From Promethearchaeota archaeon (GTDB lineage Archaea; Asgardarchaeota; Lokiarchaeia; Sigyniarchaeales; SOKP01): a DNA stretch of 36,375 nucleotides. The DNA lies in contig JAGXNS010000001.1 of assembly GCA_019894855.1 (NCBI GenBank), positions 88,739-125,113 of the forward strand, given 5' to 3'. A model generated the notes under the pieces. It was not told where the DNA came from. It saw only the letters and a list, made by a program, of their open reading frames with translations, and ran no database searches. Shown here piece after piece: positions 24,536-34,618 of the stretch. The stretch's first letter is position 1. Every line of letters starts with the position of its first letter. The position numbers and the translations under genes were made by a program.

Positions 24536-25489
24536 TTGAATAATTCTAATAAAGAAATAACTGAATGCGAACACAAGAACTTAAAGCTGGAAGGTGGATA
24601 CTATGTCTGTCAAGATTGTGGTTTAATTGATAAAGATAAAATCGCTTTCGAGATAGATCCGTCCCTTGACTTTTATTCTGAATCTCAATTAGATTACGAA
24701 AGAAAAATAAGAATAGGTGATTCAAGAGCTACTCAGGATCCAAAAACAAGAGCTCGTTTTGAGCAAATTAAAACTTTATCCAAGTGGTTTAAGGATTCTC
24801 AGAGTAGTTTTACCGAACAAAAGAAGACTATTAGCATGCTCAAAAGTTACGGTATTGGACTAAGTATTGACAAGGTTAAATATAACGAAATAAAGGACAA
24901 ATATCTCCGGTATAACAAATATCATAGGCAGACCTACGAAAATATGGTAATTATATTTCTTGCAATTATTTGGATGGAAATAAAAGAAACTACAAATGTT
25001 AGGATTGAAGACTTCATTAAAGCGTCTAAAGATTTAGGTCACAAGATAAACAAAAAAATGCTCAACAATGCAATGCTAAAGGTTAAAAGAACGGATAAAA
25101 GGTTGAAGGGATATAAAAACGCTAATAATCTAGAAGAAGATATAAAAAATAAGATTAAAATTCTATTTCAAAAGGATTTAAACAATATCAAGTTTGAACG
25201 AGTTGAACAATATTTTTCCAGCGAATCAGATTACACCAAATTAAAGTTGGAAATGCAATTATTAGTAGCCAAAGTTTTACAGAAAATTACTTACGAGCAA
25301 ATTCAAAACGTGAACTACAAAGCTTTTACAGCAGGATTAATTTACTATATTGGACAGACGTTAGAGAATCGCAAGATTTTTACTCAAAGTATTGTCGAAC
25401 AAACAAGCAGATTTTCGAGCACAACTATTAGAAAAAAATATCATATGTTCCTTGATATATTAGGAAATCCTTTAGAATTTGATCTTTAA
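24536..25489 (+). CDS. Divergent TFIIB-like protein
   Basis: A 317-aa protein with TFIIB architecture but strong divergence. The N-terminal ribbon is complete: C11-x-H13 and C25-x2-C28 (CEHKN, VCQDCGLI), typical of TFIIB-family zinc ribbons. It is followed by a reader-like charged region (residues about 35-95) and two helical parts that could be degenerate cyclin folds: about 125-205 (NMVIIFLAIIWMEIK, NNAMLKVKRTDK) and about 235-317 (EMQLLVAKVLQKI, FTAGLIYYIGQTLEN, SSTTIRKKYHMFLDI). The second repeat keeps the pattern of the TFB recognition helix. It is probably a TFB paralogue or a promoter-specific factor. The start is TTG 24536, with no ATG nearby. P-type ATPase genes follow on the same strand after 105 bases. 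Confidence 0.75.
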   Translation: MNNSNKEITECEHKNLKLEGGYYVCQDCGLIDKDKIAFEIDPSLDFYSESQLDYERKIRIGDSRATQDPKTRARFEQIKTLSKWFKDSQSSFTEQKKTISMLKSYGIGLSIDKVKYNEIKDKYLRYNKYHRQTYENMVIIFLAIIWMEIKETTNVRIEDFIKASKDLGHKINKKMLNNAMLKVKRTDKRLKGYKNANNLEEDIKNKIKILFQKDLNNIKFERVEQYFSSESDYTKLKLEMQLLVAKVLQKITYEQIQNVNYKAFTAGLIYYIGQTLENRKIFTQSIVEQTSRFSSTTIRKKYHMFLDILGNPLEFDL

Positions 25490-25594
25490 TCATAACAGTT
25501 AACTTTGTTTTAGAGAAAAAAATATATAATTAAAAATGTTTAAAGCAGTATTTATTAGTAATTAATCTAATCTAAATTAGAAATAAATATTGAA

Positions 25595-28462
25595 ATGAAT
25601 CAAACCCAACCTCCTTCTGATATAGCCTATTCTCAATCAATAGATGATCTAATTACTGAGTTTCAGACAGATACTAGCAATGGTTTGCACGCTTCGGAAA
25701 TAGAAAACAATTATCTTAAATATGGCTACAACGAATTACCAAAGATTAGAAAATCATTGTGGAAAATATACCTTGCGCCGATCTTTAATTTCTTAATTAT
25801 AATTTTAATAATTTCGGGAGCAATTGTAATAATACTCGGAGATCAAACTTCAACAATCATCACTTTTGCAGTTGTAATTATTAATTCAATAACCGTGATA
25901 TCTCAACAATATAGAGCTCAAAAAGCTTTAGAAGCTCTTAGGAAAATTGGCGCTCTAAAAACGATTGTTTTACGAGACGGAATTCAATTCGAAATCCCTA
26001 CAAGAGAACTAGTTCCAGGAGATATTATTTTATTAGAGCAAGGTGATAAGATCGGTGCAGATGCGAGAATTCTTGAATTGACAAATTTAACCATTGACGA
26101 GGCTCCACTCACCGGGGAAAGCGAACCAGTAGAAAAAAACAATATGCCACTCAAAGATAGAGAATTACCTATTCAAAAGCAAAATAATATGGTGTTTATG
26201 GGAACCTACATAAATACTGGTAGAGGGAAAGCACTTGTCACCGGAACAGGACTTAATACTGAGATTGGCAAAATTTCAAATCAACTTAATGAAATGGGAA
26301 GTATTGAGGACATTCCACTAACGAGAAAGCTAAATAGGTTAGGGTATATCCTTGGAACGATAGTTATCATTTACCTAATCGTCTTAATTGTGTATAAATT
26401 TTCTATTTTGGGATTAGAAGGTTTATTTTTTGGTGATAATATAACTAACGCGATTATATCTTCTATATTAAGAGCAATGGGAATCATGCCTATTAACCTA
26501 CCTCTATTAACAACGCTCGTTCTCGTTACAGGGGTACTTAATATGGCTCAAAGTGGAGTAATCATCAAGAATTTGTCAGCAATTGAATCTCTTGGCCGTG
26601 TATCCGTAATATGCTCAGATAAGACTGGAACTATTACTAAAAACGAAATGACCGTTGAAAAATTTTGGATTAACAACAATGAATACGAAGTTACAGGTTC
26701 AGGATATGATCCTGAAGGAATCATTCTCGAAAATGGAAAGGAAATGAGCTTAAAGGAAAATCCTACGTTTATTAAATTCATTGATTCAAGCGTATTAAAT
26801 AATAACGCTAAATTAGTGTATGAAGATATTAAAGTCCAATTGAAAGAATCAAAAGAAATAGCAGTAAGAAAAGCTTTAGGCTCGCCAACAGAGGCTTCTC
26901 TATTAGTGTTAGCTGAAAAGGCTGGATACATTCCTTATGACGTGAAAAATAAATACTCAATATTGAAGGAGTTTTCGTTTAGTTCTGAAGTTAAGCGAAT
27001 GACTACCGTATGCAAACTTAAAGCAGATGGTGCTCATATTATTGCATTCTCAAAAGGAGCACCGGAGAAGTTCTTAGATATATCAAGCAAAATTGAAATA
27101 AATGGTGTAGAAGAAACATTTACCGAAAAAGTAAAAAACCTCTTAATCGATAAAATTCAAATTCGAGCGAACCAAGGATATCGAACTTTGGCTATTGGTT
27201 ATAGGAAAATCGAGGGTGAACAAGATTTTAAAAGACAAAAAGTTGAAAATGATCTTGTCTTCTTAGGTTTTGTTTCAATATTAGACCCTCCTAAACTTGG
27301 AGTGAAAGCATCAGTAGAGGAATGTGAGTCAGCCGGTATCAAAATTGCAATGATCACAGGCGACCATCCAGCTACTGCCAAAACTATTGCGGCTCAAATG
27401 AGAATTTACAAGGAAGGGGATTTAATCGTAGAAGGTTCAGATATTAAAAATCTAAACGACGCTGATTTCAATAGAGTGTCTGTATTTGCGAGAGTTAATC
27501 CTTCAGATAAAGAGATAATAATAGAAAAGTATCAGTCAGAGAATCACGTCTGTGCTATGACGGGGGATGGTATTAACGACACTTTAGCTTTAAAACTAGC
27601 GAATGCTGGGATAGCTATGGGTATTATGGGTACCGATGTTGCTAAGGAAACTGCTGATATGGTTGTTAGCGACGATAACTTCACATCTATAGTTAGAGGT
27701 GTAAAAATTGGTCGTGGATTATTCGCGAGAATACGAACCATCATATTCTTTTTTATCTGCTTAAATCTAATGGAATCAGTTATTTTTTTTGCCTATGAGT
27801 TTGTCCCATTATTTGATTTGTTTAGTTCAGAGTGGCAACATATTTATATCTACGCAATAGTTCATTCTTTACCTGCTTTAGCTCTAGTGGTTGATAAACA
27901 TCCAACAGATGTGATGAAAGAACATCCCAGAGACGAAGAACAACTATTAAACAAGAATATGTGGATTATGTTGGTATTCCAAGCGTTATTGATGGGAATT
28001 GGTTTGGTATTAGTTCTTCAATTTACATTAGGAGGCGCAATCCCGTTAAATGGGTGGAACCAAAATCCTTCTATTAGTTATATTCCTGTTGGATCAACAC
28101 AACCCGAATTGTTAGCACAAAAAGCAAGAACTATGTTTATCACCACGCTTTACATTGTTGAAACTACCTTCATCTGGACATTTAGACGACCTAACAAATC
28201 ACTTATCAAAAGCCTTAAAAACGAATTTTCGCTAACCTTGTTCGTAATAAGTTCATGTACGCTCGCTCTGCACATCTTATTCGTTTTCTTCTCAAACACC
28301 GTTAATTACTATGTGAACGATGAATTTGGCTTAGATTTACAAATTAACTTTCTCTTTTTAAGTGGAACCGATTGGATTATATGTATATTGCTAGCACTAC
28401 CAGGCTTAATGGGAATAGAAGTTTTTAAATACATTGCGAGAAGAAAAAATATTCTTTTCTAA
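25595..28462 (+). CDS. P-type ATPase, cation-pump-like, copy 1
   Basis: A 955-aa P-type ATPase with a Cation_ATPase_N-like N-terminus, about ten transmembrane helices, an actuator domain with LTGES, the phosphorylation site D342 (DKTGTITKNE), a nucleotide-binding domain (FSKGAPEKFL, KGAP motif) and the hinge motif TGDGINDTLALKLA. The layout is that of P2 (Ca2+, Na+/K+) pumps. The ion-binding helices differ: helix M4 has PINLP (P299) instead of the PEGLP of Ca2+ pumps, and M6 has His (H757 in IVHSLPALAL) where SERCA has Asp800. The substrate is therefore not predictable; the PIxxP motif recalls P3A proton pumps (PIAMP). It ends in a four-helix C-terminal membrane domain. It starts at an ATG. 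A paralogue follows after 182 bases. Confidence 0.9.
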   Translation: MNQTQPPSDIAYSQSIDDLITEFQTDTSNGLHASEIENNYLKYGYNELPKIRKSLWKIYLAPIFNFLIIILIISGAIVIILGDQTSTIITFAVVIINSITVISQQYRAQKALEALRKIGALKTIVLRDGIQFEIPTRELVPGDIILLEQGDKIGADARILELTNLTIDEAPLTGESEPVEKNNMPLKDRELPIQKQNNMVFMGTYINTGRGKALVTGTGLNTEIGKISNQLNEMGSIEDIPLTRKLNRLGYILGTIVIIYLIVLIVYKFSILGLEGLFFGDNITNAIISSILRAMGIMPINLPLLTTLVLVTGVLNMAQSGVIIKNLSAIESLGRVSVICSDKTGTITKNEMTVEKFWINNNEYEVTGSGYDPEGIILENGKEMSLKENPTFIKFIDSSVLNNNAKLVYEDIKVQLKESKEIAVRKALGSPTEASLLVLAEKAGYIPYDVKNKYSILKEFSFSSEVKRMTTVCKLKADGAHIIAFSKGAPEKFLDISSKIEINGVEETFTEKVKNLLIDKIQIRANQGYRTLAIGYRKIEGEQDFKRQKVENDLVFLGFVSILDPPKLGVKASVEECESAGIKIAMITGDHPATAKTIAAQMRIYKEGDLIVEGSDIKNLNDADFNRVSVFARVNPSDKEIIIEKYQSENHVCAMTGDGINDTLALKLANAGIAMGIMGTDVAKETADMVVSDDNFTSIVRGVKIGRGLFARIRTIIFFFICLNLMESVIFFAYEFVPLFDLFSSEWQHIYIYAIVHSLPALALVVDKHPTDVMKEHPRDEEQLLNKNMWIMLVFQALLMGIGLVLVLQFTLGGAIPLNGWNQNPSISYIPVGSTQPELLAQKARTMFITTLYIVETTFIWTFRRPNKSLIKSLKNEFSLTLFVISSCTLALHILFVFFSNTVNYYVNDEFGLDLQINFLFLSGTDWIICILLALPGLMGIEVFKYIARRKNILF

Positions 28463-28644
28463 TTGTCTTGAATAGTGTATTTTTGAATCTTTTCTATTAT
28501 TTTTTGTAAATTATTTTTAATAGCTAATATTATTAAATAAAAATACTATAAAATAAAAAGAAGAATTTCTATAGTATAGTTATAATTATTTTTTATCGTC
28601 AATTTTTTAATCAAAAATAAGATTAAATCCCGGGAGAATAGCTA

Positions 28645-31509
28645 ATGGTGGAAGAAATCTATTACAATATGGAGTTAAATCAGATTTATAAAAAATTTCA
28701 AACAAACTCAACTAATGGATTAACGAATGAAGAAGCCCAAAAAAGGCTTGAACTTTATGGATTTAACGAGATTCCAAAAGCTTCTAAAGGATTTATCAAA
28801 ATTTACCTCGCTCCTTTATTCAATTGGTTAATCGTAATTTATCTATTCGCTTCGTTAATATTGTTTTTAGCAGCAATCACAATGGGCGAGGGAAATTTAA
28901 TATTCGTCATGCTAACTTTAGGCATAGTGGCTCTCAATTGTATAGTCGCCATCATACAGCAATATAGAGCAACAAAAAAATTAAACGCTCTACGAGAAAT
29001 GACAGCACCCACAACCACCGTAATAAGAGACAGTCAAAAGGAGGATATTACGACAAAAAATGTAGTTGCTGGCGATTTACTAGTCCTAAAACAAGGAGAC
29101 CGAATACCTGCTGATGGGAGAATTATTCAATCTTCTAACCTAGAAGTTAACGAATCCAGTTTGACGGGAGAATCTGAGCCAGTTAGAAAAGCTCATGACG
29201 GAGCTGCAATAAAAAACGAGGACATAGCTATCGCAGAACGATTTAATATGGTGTACTACGGAACCTTTATTGCTACTGGTAATGCAACGGCAATATCCGT
29301 AAAAACAGGTAAAGATACCGAAATAGGAAAAATATCACAAGGTTTAGAAGATGCAGGAACAAGCGAGATTCCAATTCGAGAAAAAATGAATAATTTTGGT
29401 AAGTGGCTTGGGTTGATCGTTATTGGTTTTTGGTTTGTTATTCTCATGATTCTTTGGGGCGCTACAGGTGAGTTAGATATAGTCAAAAGTCTTAACTCTG
29501 CCATGGATCTACTACCTATCAATATACCACTCCTTGTAACAATTATTTTGTTAACGGGTGTTGTAACTATGGCCCGCCATGGTGTCATCATCAGAAATCT
29601 CGCTTCAGTAGACAGTTTAGGTCGAGTAAGCGTAGTTTGTTCGGATAAAACAGGCACTCTGACAAAAAACCAGATGTCTATTCAACATATATGGACAAAT
29701 GGTTCTACATATAATGTCTCAGGTAGTGGCTATAGTCCTGACGGAGACATAATATTAGTCGACGATCCGAAAAATTCTGTATTTGTAAAACACATTGATG
29801 ATCATCCTCAACTCAAGTTGCTTTTAACTTCAGGTTTCTTGAACAATAACTCTGCTTTGGTAAAAAATGAGATTGAAATATCAGGTAAAACTATCAATAA
29901 TTGGAAAGTAATTGGTTCTCCTACAGAAGGAGCGTTAATGGTTCTTTTTCAAAAGGGAATGGGGGATTATCTCTTAGAAGATTTTGATTACGTTAAAGAG
30001 CATCCATTTGATTCTAGAGTTAAAAGAATGACTAAAGTTTATAAAAAAGAGGGTATATATTATTCTTTTACTAAAGGTGCGAGCGAAATTCTGATTCCAT
30101 TGTGCCAAAAAGTCTTATTTAAAGACCAAGAGTTAGAATTTACAGATGAAATTAAAGATAAAGTCATAAAGATTTCGGATATCTACGCAGGACAAGGATA
30201 TAGAATTCTAAGTTTGTGTTATAAAAAATTGGATGCTATTCCACCAGAAGATGAGAAAAGTAGAAAGTTGTGCGAGTCGGATATGATTTACATTGGGTTT
30301 GTAACGATTCTTGATCCTCCTCGGGAAGGCGTGAAACAAAGCATTGAGCAATGTCACAACGCTGGGGTGGATGTAGTAATGATCACCGGGGATTCTCCCA
30401 CGACGGCAAAAGCTATTGCCCAACAAATCGCGATTATTAAAAACAAGGATGAAATTGTAGTAGAAGGAAAAGAAATAAAAAAAGTTAAATCGTTTTTTGA
30501 TTTTAGCAGAATCAAAGTGTTTGCTAGAGTATCTCCAGAGCATAAACAAGATATAATTGAAAAATACCAAGAAGCTAATCAAGTTGTGGCTATGACCGGA
30601 GATGGGGTTAATGACGCTCTAGCCTTGAATATGGCAGATGCAGGAATAGCTATGGGGATTCAAGGAACTGACGTTGCGAAAGAAGCGAGCGATATGGTAA
30701 TAAGCGATGATTCTTTTACATCGATCGTTACAGGGATCGAACAAGGGCGTGGCATTTTTGCTCGCATCAGAGCAGTTGTGTTTTTCTATATCTGTATAAA
30801 TGTTTTTGAAGGCATTGTCCAATTTATATTATCTGTTATATTGAATTTCCCCTACTTTTTAGACGACGCATTCTATTACCAATGGATTTTCCTCTCAATA
30901 ACGGTTCACATTTTTCCAGGTTTAATTCTCACCTTTGACCGTAATTCTAAAGATTTAATGAATCAAAAACCTCACGACGAGGAGGAAATCTTATCAAAAA
31001 ATACCGTTGTCCTTTTATTTATTTTTGGAGCTTTATTGGCTATTAGTATGATCGTCGTTTATTTCACGACACTTTTAGGTCCTGAAGTTTCTGTTATCAA
31101 TTTCGGAGATTTAAACGAAGCCTATTTGTTTTCTCCCCTTACATTCCCAGATGGAAGTGGAATTTCTCTAAACGAAGCTAAAACTCTTACTATGTTGATG
31201 GTTACTATTTTCATCTGCGAGTCATTTTTAGTGTTACAAATTAGGAGACCTAACAAATCACTAATCATGAGTATTAAAGAAGATAGCACCCGATTTATGT
31301 ATTTACTAATTGGATTCTTGTTTGCACTGTTTCTTGCACTCATGTATATTCCCGGAGTCCAAGTAACGCTCGCTGATTGGGGTTTAAACTTCAGATTTAT
31401 GTTCCTTACGGGATTAGACTGGTTAGTGTGTTTCTTAATTTCGCTTATCTGTATTGTTTCCTTCGAATTCGTTAAATATATGGCAAGACGATCTGACATA
31501 TATTTCTAA
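28645..31509 (+). CDS. P-type ATPase, cation-pump-like, copy 2
   Basis: A 954-aa paralogue of the preceding ATPase, with the same layout: an N-terminal cytoplasmic domain (NSTNGLTNEEAQKRLELYG), actuator LTGES, phosphorylation site D334 (DKTGTLTKNQ), FTKGASEILI in the nucleotide-binding domain, TGDGVNDALALNMAD hinge, and a C-terminal four-helix membrane domain. Helix M4 has PINIP (P291), and M6 has His (H755 in ITVHIFPGLI) in place of the SERCA Asp. So the pair share the same unusual membrane motifs and may transport related substrates, or work as a pair. It starts at ATG 28645, with GGGAG about 9 nt upstream. A T13 run lies directly after the stop. Confidence 0.9.
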   Translation: MVEEIYYNMELNQIYKKFQTNSTNGLTNEEAQKRLELYGFNEIPKASKGFIKIYLAPLFNWLIVIYLFASLILFLAAITMGEGNLIFVMLTLGIVALNCIVAIIQQYRATKKLNALREMTAPTTTVIRDSQKEDITTKNVVAGDLLVLKQGDRIPADGRIIQSSNLEVNESSLTGESEPVRKAHDGAAIKNEDIAIAERFNMVYYGTFIATGNATAISVKTGKDTEIGKISQGLEDAGTSEIPIREKMNNFGKWLGLIVIGFWFVILMILWGATGELDIVKSLNSAMDLLPINIPLLVTIILLTGVVTMARHGVIIRNLASVDSLGRVSVVCSDKTGTLTKNQMSIQHIWTNGSTYNVSGSGYSPDGDIILVDDPKNSVFVKHIDDHPQLKLLLTSGFLNNNSALVKNEIEISGKTINNWKVIGSPTEGALMVLFQKGMGDYLLEDFDYVKEHPFDSRVKRMTKVYKKEGIYYSFTKGASEILIPLCQKVLFKDQELEFTDEIKDKVIKISDIYAGQGYRILSLCYKKLDAIPPEDEKSRKLCESDMIYIGFVTILDPPREGVKQSIEQCHNAGVDVVMITGDSPTTAKAIAQQIAIIKNKDEIVVEGKEIKKVKSFFDFSRIKVFARVSPEHKQDIIEKYQEANQVVAMTGDGVNDALALNMADAGIAMGIQGTDVAKEASDMVISDDSFTSIVTGIEQGRGIFARIRAVVFFYICINVFEGIVQFILSVILNFPYFLDDAFYYQWIFLSITVHIFPGLILTFDRNSKDLMNQKPHDEEEILSKNTVVLLFIFGALLAISMIVVYFTTLLGPEVSVINFGDLNEAYLFSPLTFPDGSGISLNEAKTLTMLMVTIFICESFLVLQIRRPNKSLIMSIKEDSTRFMYLLIGFLFALFLALMYIPGVQVTLADWGLNFRFMFLTGLDWLVCFLISLICIVSFEFVKYMARRSDIYF

Positions 31510-31522
31510 TTTTTTTTTTTTT
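31510..31522 (+). terminator. T13 terminator after the second P-type ATPase
   Basis: Thirteen consecutive T's follow the stop codon of the second ATPase directly. This is the strongest U-tract terminator in the window and separates the ATPases from the DUF362 genes. Confidence 0.65.
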
Positions 31523-31659
31523 CTAAAGAAATTATATAGTAATCCTAAGAAAAAACGGGCAAACTAAAGAAATGGAGTAAATTTATAAAACAAATTAATT
31601 TTTAAAATAGTTAATATTCAATTCAGTAATAATCTTTAATAAAAGAATGGTATGAATAT

Positions 31660-32982
31660 ATGAGTAAATCAATTGTTTCTATTGTTAAATACAAGAAAGG
31701 ATCAGGTTCTGTTTGGAAAGCCGTCAAACTTGCAAATGGATTCGAAAAACTCGACTCAAACGCTAAAGTTTTTATAAAGCCTAATTTGGTCTATTGGAAT
31801 CGACATTGTAATTTTCCAAAGTGGGGTATGCTCACAACTTCGAGCGTAATGGAGGAAATTTTAATATTATTAAAAGAGCATGGTGTAACTGACATTACTA
31901 TCGGAGAAGGAATAGTTACTGAAAGCCCAAAAGATAGAGAAACATCTAAAGACGCATTCGAAAAACTTGGATACAACGCTCTTAAGGAACGATATGGCGT
32001 TAAAGTATACGATATTTTTCAACGACCATTTGAAAAAGTAGAGTTAGCAGAAGGGGTATCCGCAAAAATGAATGCAGATATGCTTCATTCAGATTTTTTA
32101 ATTGATGTTCCTGTTCTTAAAACTCACGCGCAATGCGTTGTTAGTTTAGGGTTAAAAAATCTGAAAGGTTTGATAAATATTCCATCTCGTAAAAAGTTCC
32201 ATGGGGACGATCCCAAATACACCTTACATTATAATGTATCACACCTTGCAGATAAAGCACCGCCTGGCCTTACAATCATCGATGGGATTTATACGCTTGA
32301 ACGAGGTCCAACTTTTGACGGTAAAGCTCATAGAAGCGATATAATAGTTGCTTCCAATAACATGCTCTCCGCGGATATGGTGGGTTCTAGTTTACTAGGC
32401 ATAGCACCTACTGCTGTTCCCCATTTGGTTCAAGCAGCTAAGGACAGAAATCGTCCAGTAGATTTATCAGATATTGAAGTCAAAGGAGAAAGCATAGAAG
32501 ATCTTGCCGTGCCCCATGGATGGGACTATATCTACAAAAATAATAATACGTTACCTCTTTCTTACGCAAAAGCGGGTATTGGAGGGCTAAGTTATCCAAA
32601 ATACGATGATACTATATGTACTTATTGCAGTTTTTACAATGCAGTTTTATTAATAGCAATTAAATCAGCGTGGAAGGGTAAGGATTTTGACAATGTAGAA
32701 GTACTTACCGGAAAAATCATGGAACCCTCTGAGGGGATGAATAAAACAATATTACTTGGACAATGCATAATCAATAAGCATAAGGACCATCCAAATATTA
32801 AAGAACTGATTGCAATTGATGGATGCCCTCCTGAAGTTGATAAAATACAAGACGCTCTAAGGCAAGCAGGAATCAGAGCACCTTCATATATTTTTAAGAA
32901 CATAGAAAAGGCCCCGTTGATCTTCATGCAGAAGTATCAGGGCAAGCCTGAATTTGAAGAACATTTTTATCAAATAAATTAA
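31660..32982 (+). CDS. DUF362-family protein, copy 1
   Basis: A 440-aa protein of the DUF362 family, whose function is not established. Family signatures are KVFIKPNLVYWN, DITIGEG, PVLKTHAQCVVSLGLKNLKG, SRKKFHGDDP and IDGIYTLERGPTFDGKAHR. Near residue 320 is a CTYCS pair, and other Cys (GQCIINK, DGCPPE) might form a metal site in the C-terminal third; no full ferredoxin domain is attached, unlike in some DUF362 proteins. There is no signal peptide, so it is probably cytoplasmic. It starts at an ATG. A close paralogue follows after 59 bases on the same strand, and each has its own AT-rich leader. Confidence 0.85.
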   Translation: MSKSIVSIVKYKKGSGSVWKAVKLANGFEKLDSNAKVFIKPNLVYWNRHCNFPKWGMLTTSSVMEEILILLKEHGVTDITIGEGIVTESPKDRETSKDAFEKLGYNALKERYGVKVYDIFQRPFEKVELAEGVSAKMNADMLHSDFLIDVPVLKTHAQCVVSLGLKNLKGLINIPSRKKFHGDDPKYTLHYNVSHLADKAPPGLTIIDGIYTLERGPTFDGKAHRSDIIVASNNMLSADMVGSSLLGIAPTAVPHLVQAAKDRNRPVDLSDIEVKGESIEDLAVPHGWDYIYKNNNTLPLSYAKAGIGGLSYPKYDDTICTYCSFYNAVLLIAIKSAWKGKDFDNVEVLTGKIMEPSEGMNKTILLGQCIINKHKDHPNIKELIAIDGCPPEVDKIQDALRQAGIRAPSYIFKNIEKAPLIFMQKYQGKPEFEEHFYQIN

Positions 32983-33041
32983 TTTTTAAAATACTTAATA
33001 ATCATTTCACTAATTATTTCAATAAAAAAAGGTGTAACTAC

Positions 33042-34349
33042 ATGAGTAAAAATTTAGTTTCTGTTGTTAAATATGAAGAACCTTTAGAATCTGTCCGAAA
33101 AGTAATTGAATTATCAAAGTTATTCGATGATTTGCCTAAGGATGCAAAAATTTTCATTAAACCCAACATTGTCTATTGGAGTAGTTTTCCTCATCCAAAA
33201 TGGGGTGTAATCACTACCTCTCGAGTCATCGAGGATGTTGTTGTGTTATTAAATGAATACGATATTAATGACATTACTATCGGAGAAGGATTTGGTACCC
33301 CAGAGGCCGCCGAAGACGCTTTTAAAAAATTGGGCTATAACAGCCTAAAAGAAAGATATGGTGTTAAGTTAGTTAATACAGGGGAAGGTCCATTTGAAAA
33401 AGTAGATATGGGATGTGAATTTCTCGTAAATTTTAGTTCCCATCCACTAAAGGCAGATTACATCATAAGTATTCCAACACTAAAAACTCATTCTCAAGCC
33501 CATGTAACTCTTGGACTAAAAAATTTAAAAGGATTTATCAATATAGCATCCCGTAAAAAGTTTCACGGTGCTGATCCTATTAAAAACTTACATTTTAATG
33601 TTGCAAAGTTGGCCAATAGCATTCCCCCCTGTTTAACCATTATTGATGGGATTTATACATTAGAAAGGGGTCCTACAATGGATGGAAAAGCGCATCGAAC
33701 CAACCTTTTAGTTGCATCAAAAGATGTTCTCTCAGCTGATCTTGTAGGCACAAAACTCTTAGGGATAGAGCCTTCTAGTGTACCTTCTCTTGTTCAAGCG
33801 GCAAAAGATAGAGGTAAGACAACTGAAATATCTGATATAGAGATTGTTGGTGAAGAAATAGAATCCGTAGCAAAACACCATGAATGGGAGTTTATATACA
33901 ATGAAGCTGGAGATCTACCTTTACCGTTTTATAAAAGACAATTTAAAGGCCTTAAATATCGAAAATACGATACAACTATGTGCACTTACTGCAGTGTAAT
34001 GAACGGGTTAATGCTAGTATTACTGAAGAATGCTTGGAATGGTGAGACATTTGGTGGTCTTGAATTTCTAACAGGAAAAATAATGGAACCATCTGCGGGG
34101 AATAATAAAACTATTCTTGTCGGTCAATGTCAATACAATAAAAATAAGGACCATCCGAATATAAACGAGTTAGTTCCTATTAAAGGATGTCCTCCATCAA
34201 TGGGAGATCTCGCAGACGCATTTGAGAAATGTGGTATAACGGTTAATCGCCAACTTCTTGAGGGAGGGTCCGATCAAGGGGGAGTTATTTTCCTTCAAAA
34301 ATACAAGAAAAAACCAGAATTTAAGGAAGAATTTTATAAAATCAAATAA
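33042..34349 (+). CDS. DUF362-family protein, copy 2
   Basis: A 435-aa tandem paralogue of the preceding gene, colinear throughout, with more than half of residues identical by eye. It keeps IFIKPNIVYW, DITIGEGFG, PTLKTHSQAHVTLGLKNLKG, ASRKKFHGADP, IDGIYTLERGPTMDGKAHR, CTYCSVMNG, VGQCQYNKNKDHPN and KGCPP. Shared cysteines at CTYC, GQC and GCPP support a common metal or redox site in the C-terminal part. A gap of about seven residues relative to copy 1 lies near the first Cys (RHCNFPKWG against SSFPHPKWG and after GEG). It starts at an ATG preceded by AAAGGTG (about 8 nt). Function unknown; neither gene is broken. Confidence 0.85.
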   Translation: MSKNLVSVVKYEEPLESVRKVIELSKLFDDLPKDAKIFIKPNIVYWSSFPHPKWGVITTSRVIEDVVVLLNEYDINDITIGEGFGTPEAAEDAFKKLGYNSLKERYGVKLVNTGEGPFEKVDMGCEFLVNFSSHPLKADYIISIPTLKTHSQAHVTLGLKNLKGFINIASRKKFHGADPIKNLHFNVAKLANSIPPCLTIIDGIYTLERGPTMDGKAHRTNLLVASKDVLSADLVGTKLLGIEPSSVPSLVQAAKDRGKTTEISDIEIVGEEIESVAKHHEWEFIYNEAGDLPLPFYKRQFKGLKYRKYDTTMCTYCSVMNGLMLVLLKNAWNGETFGGLEFLTGKIMEPSAGNNKTILVGQCQYNKNKDHPNINELVPIKGCPPSMGDLADAFEKCGITVNRQLLEGGSDQGGVIFLQKYKKKPEFKEEFYKIK

Positions 34350-34618
34350 TTTCCTTCTTTATCTATCCGTTTACTTAAAATTTAGGGATAAAAAAATATC
34401 TTTCTTTTCATCTTTTTTTCCATTTATTATATTTATTATTATCATATGAGAAACAATTTTCAGTATTTATTGTCCATAAATGTTTTAATGTTTATCTTTA
34501 GACAATGGAGTCAAAAACATTAAATATGATTTTAAGTTCTTTTCTCATGAAAAGCTTTATCTTCCATTTTATAATTTGTATATTTAGTATACTTTTGTAT
34601 AAATAGAGGGATTAAAGA

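Noticed and set aside
25595-28462. Naming the ATPases as Ca2+ pumps
   Set aside because: Overall similarity suggests it, but the M4 and M6 acidic ion ligands of Ca2+ pumps are replaced in both copies.
34469-34506. ATTGTC...GACAAT inverted repeat before the DUF1326 gene
   Set aside because: The arms are only six bases plus a few AT pairs with an internal bulge, and it matches no known riboswitch or operator; chance is likely in AT-rich DNA.
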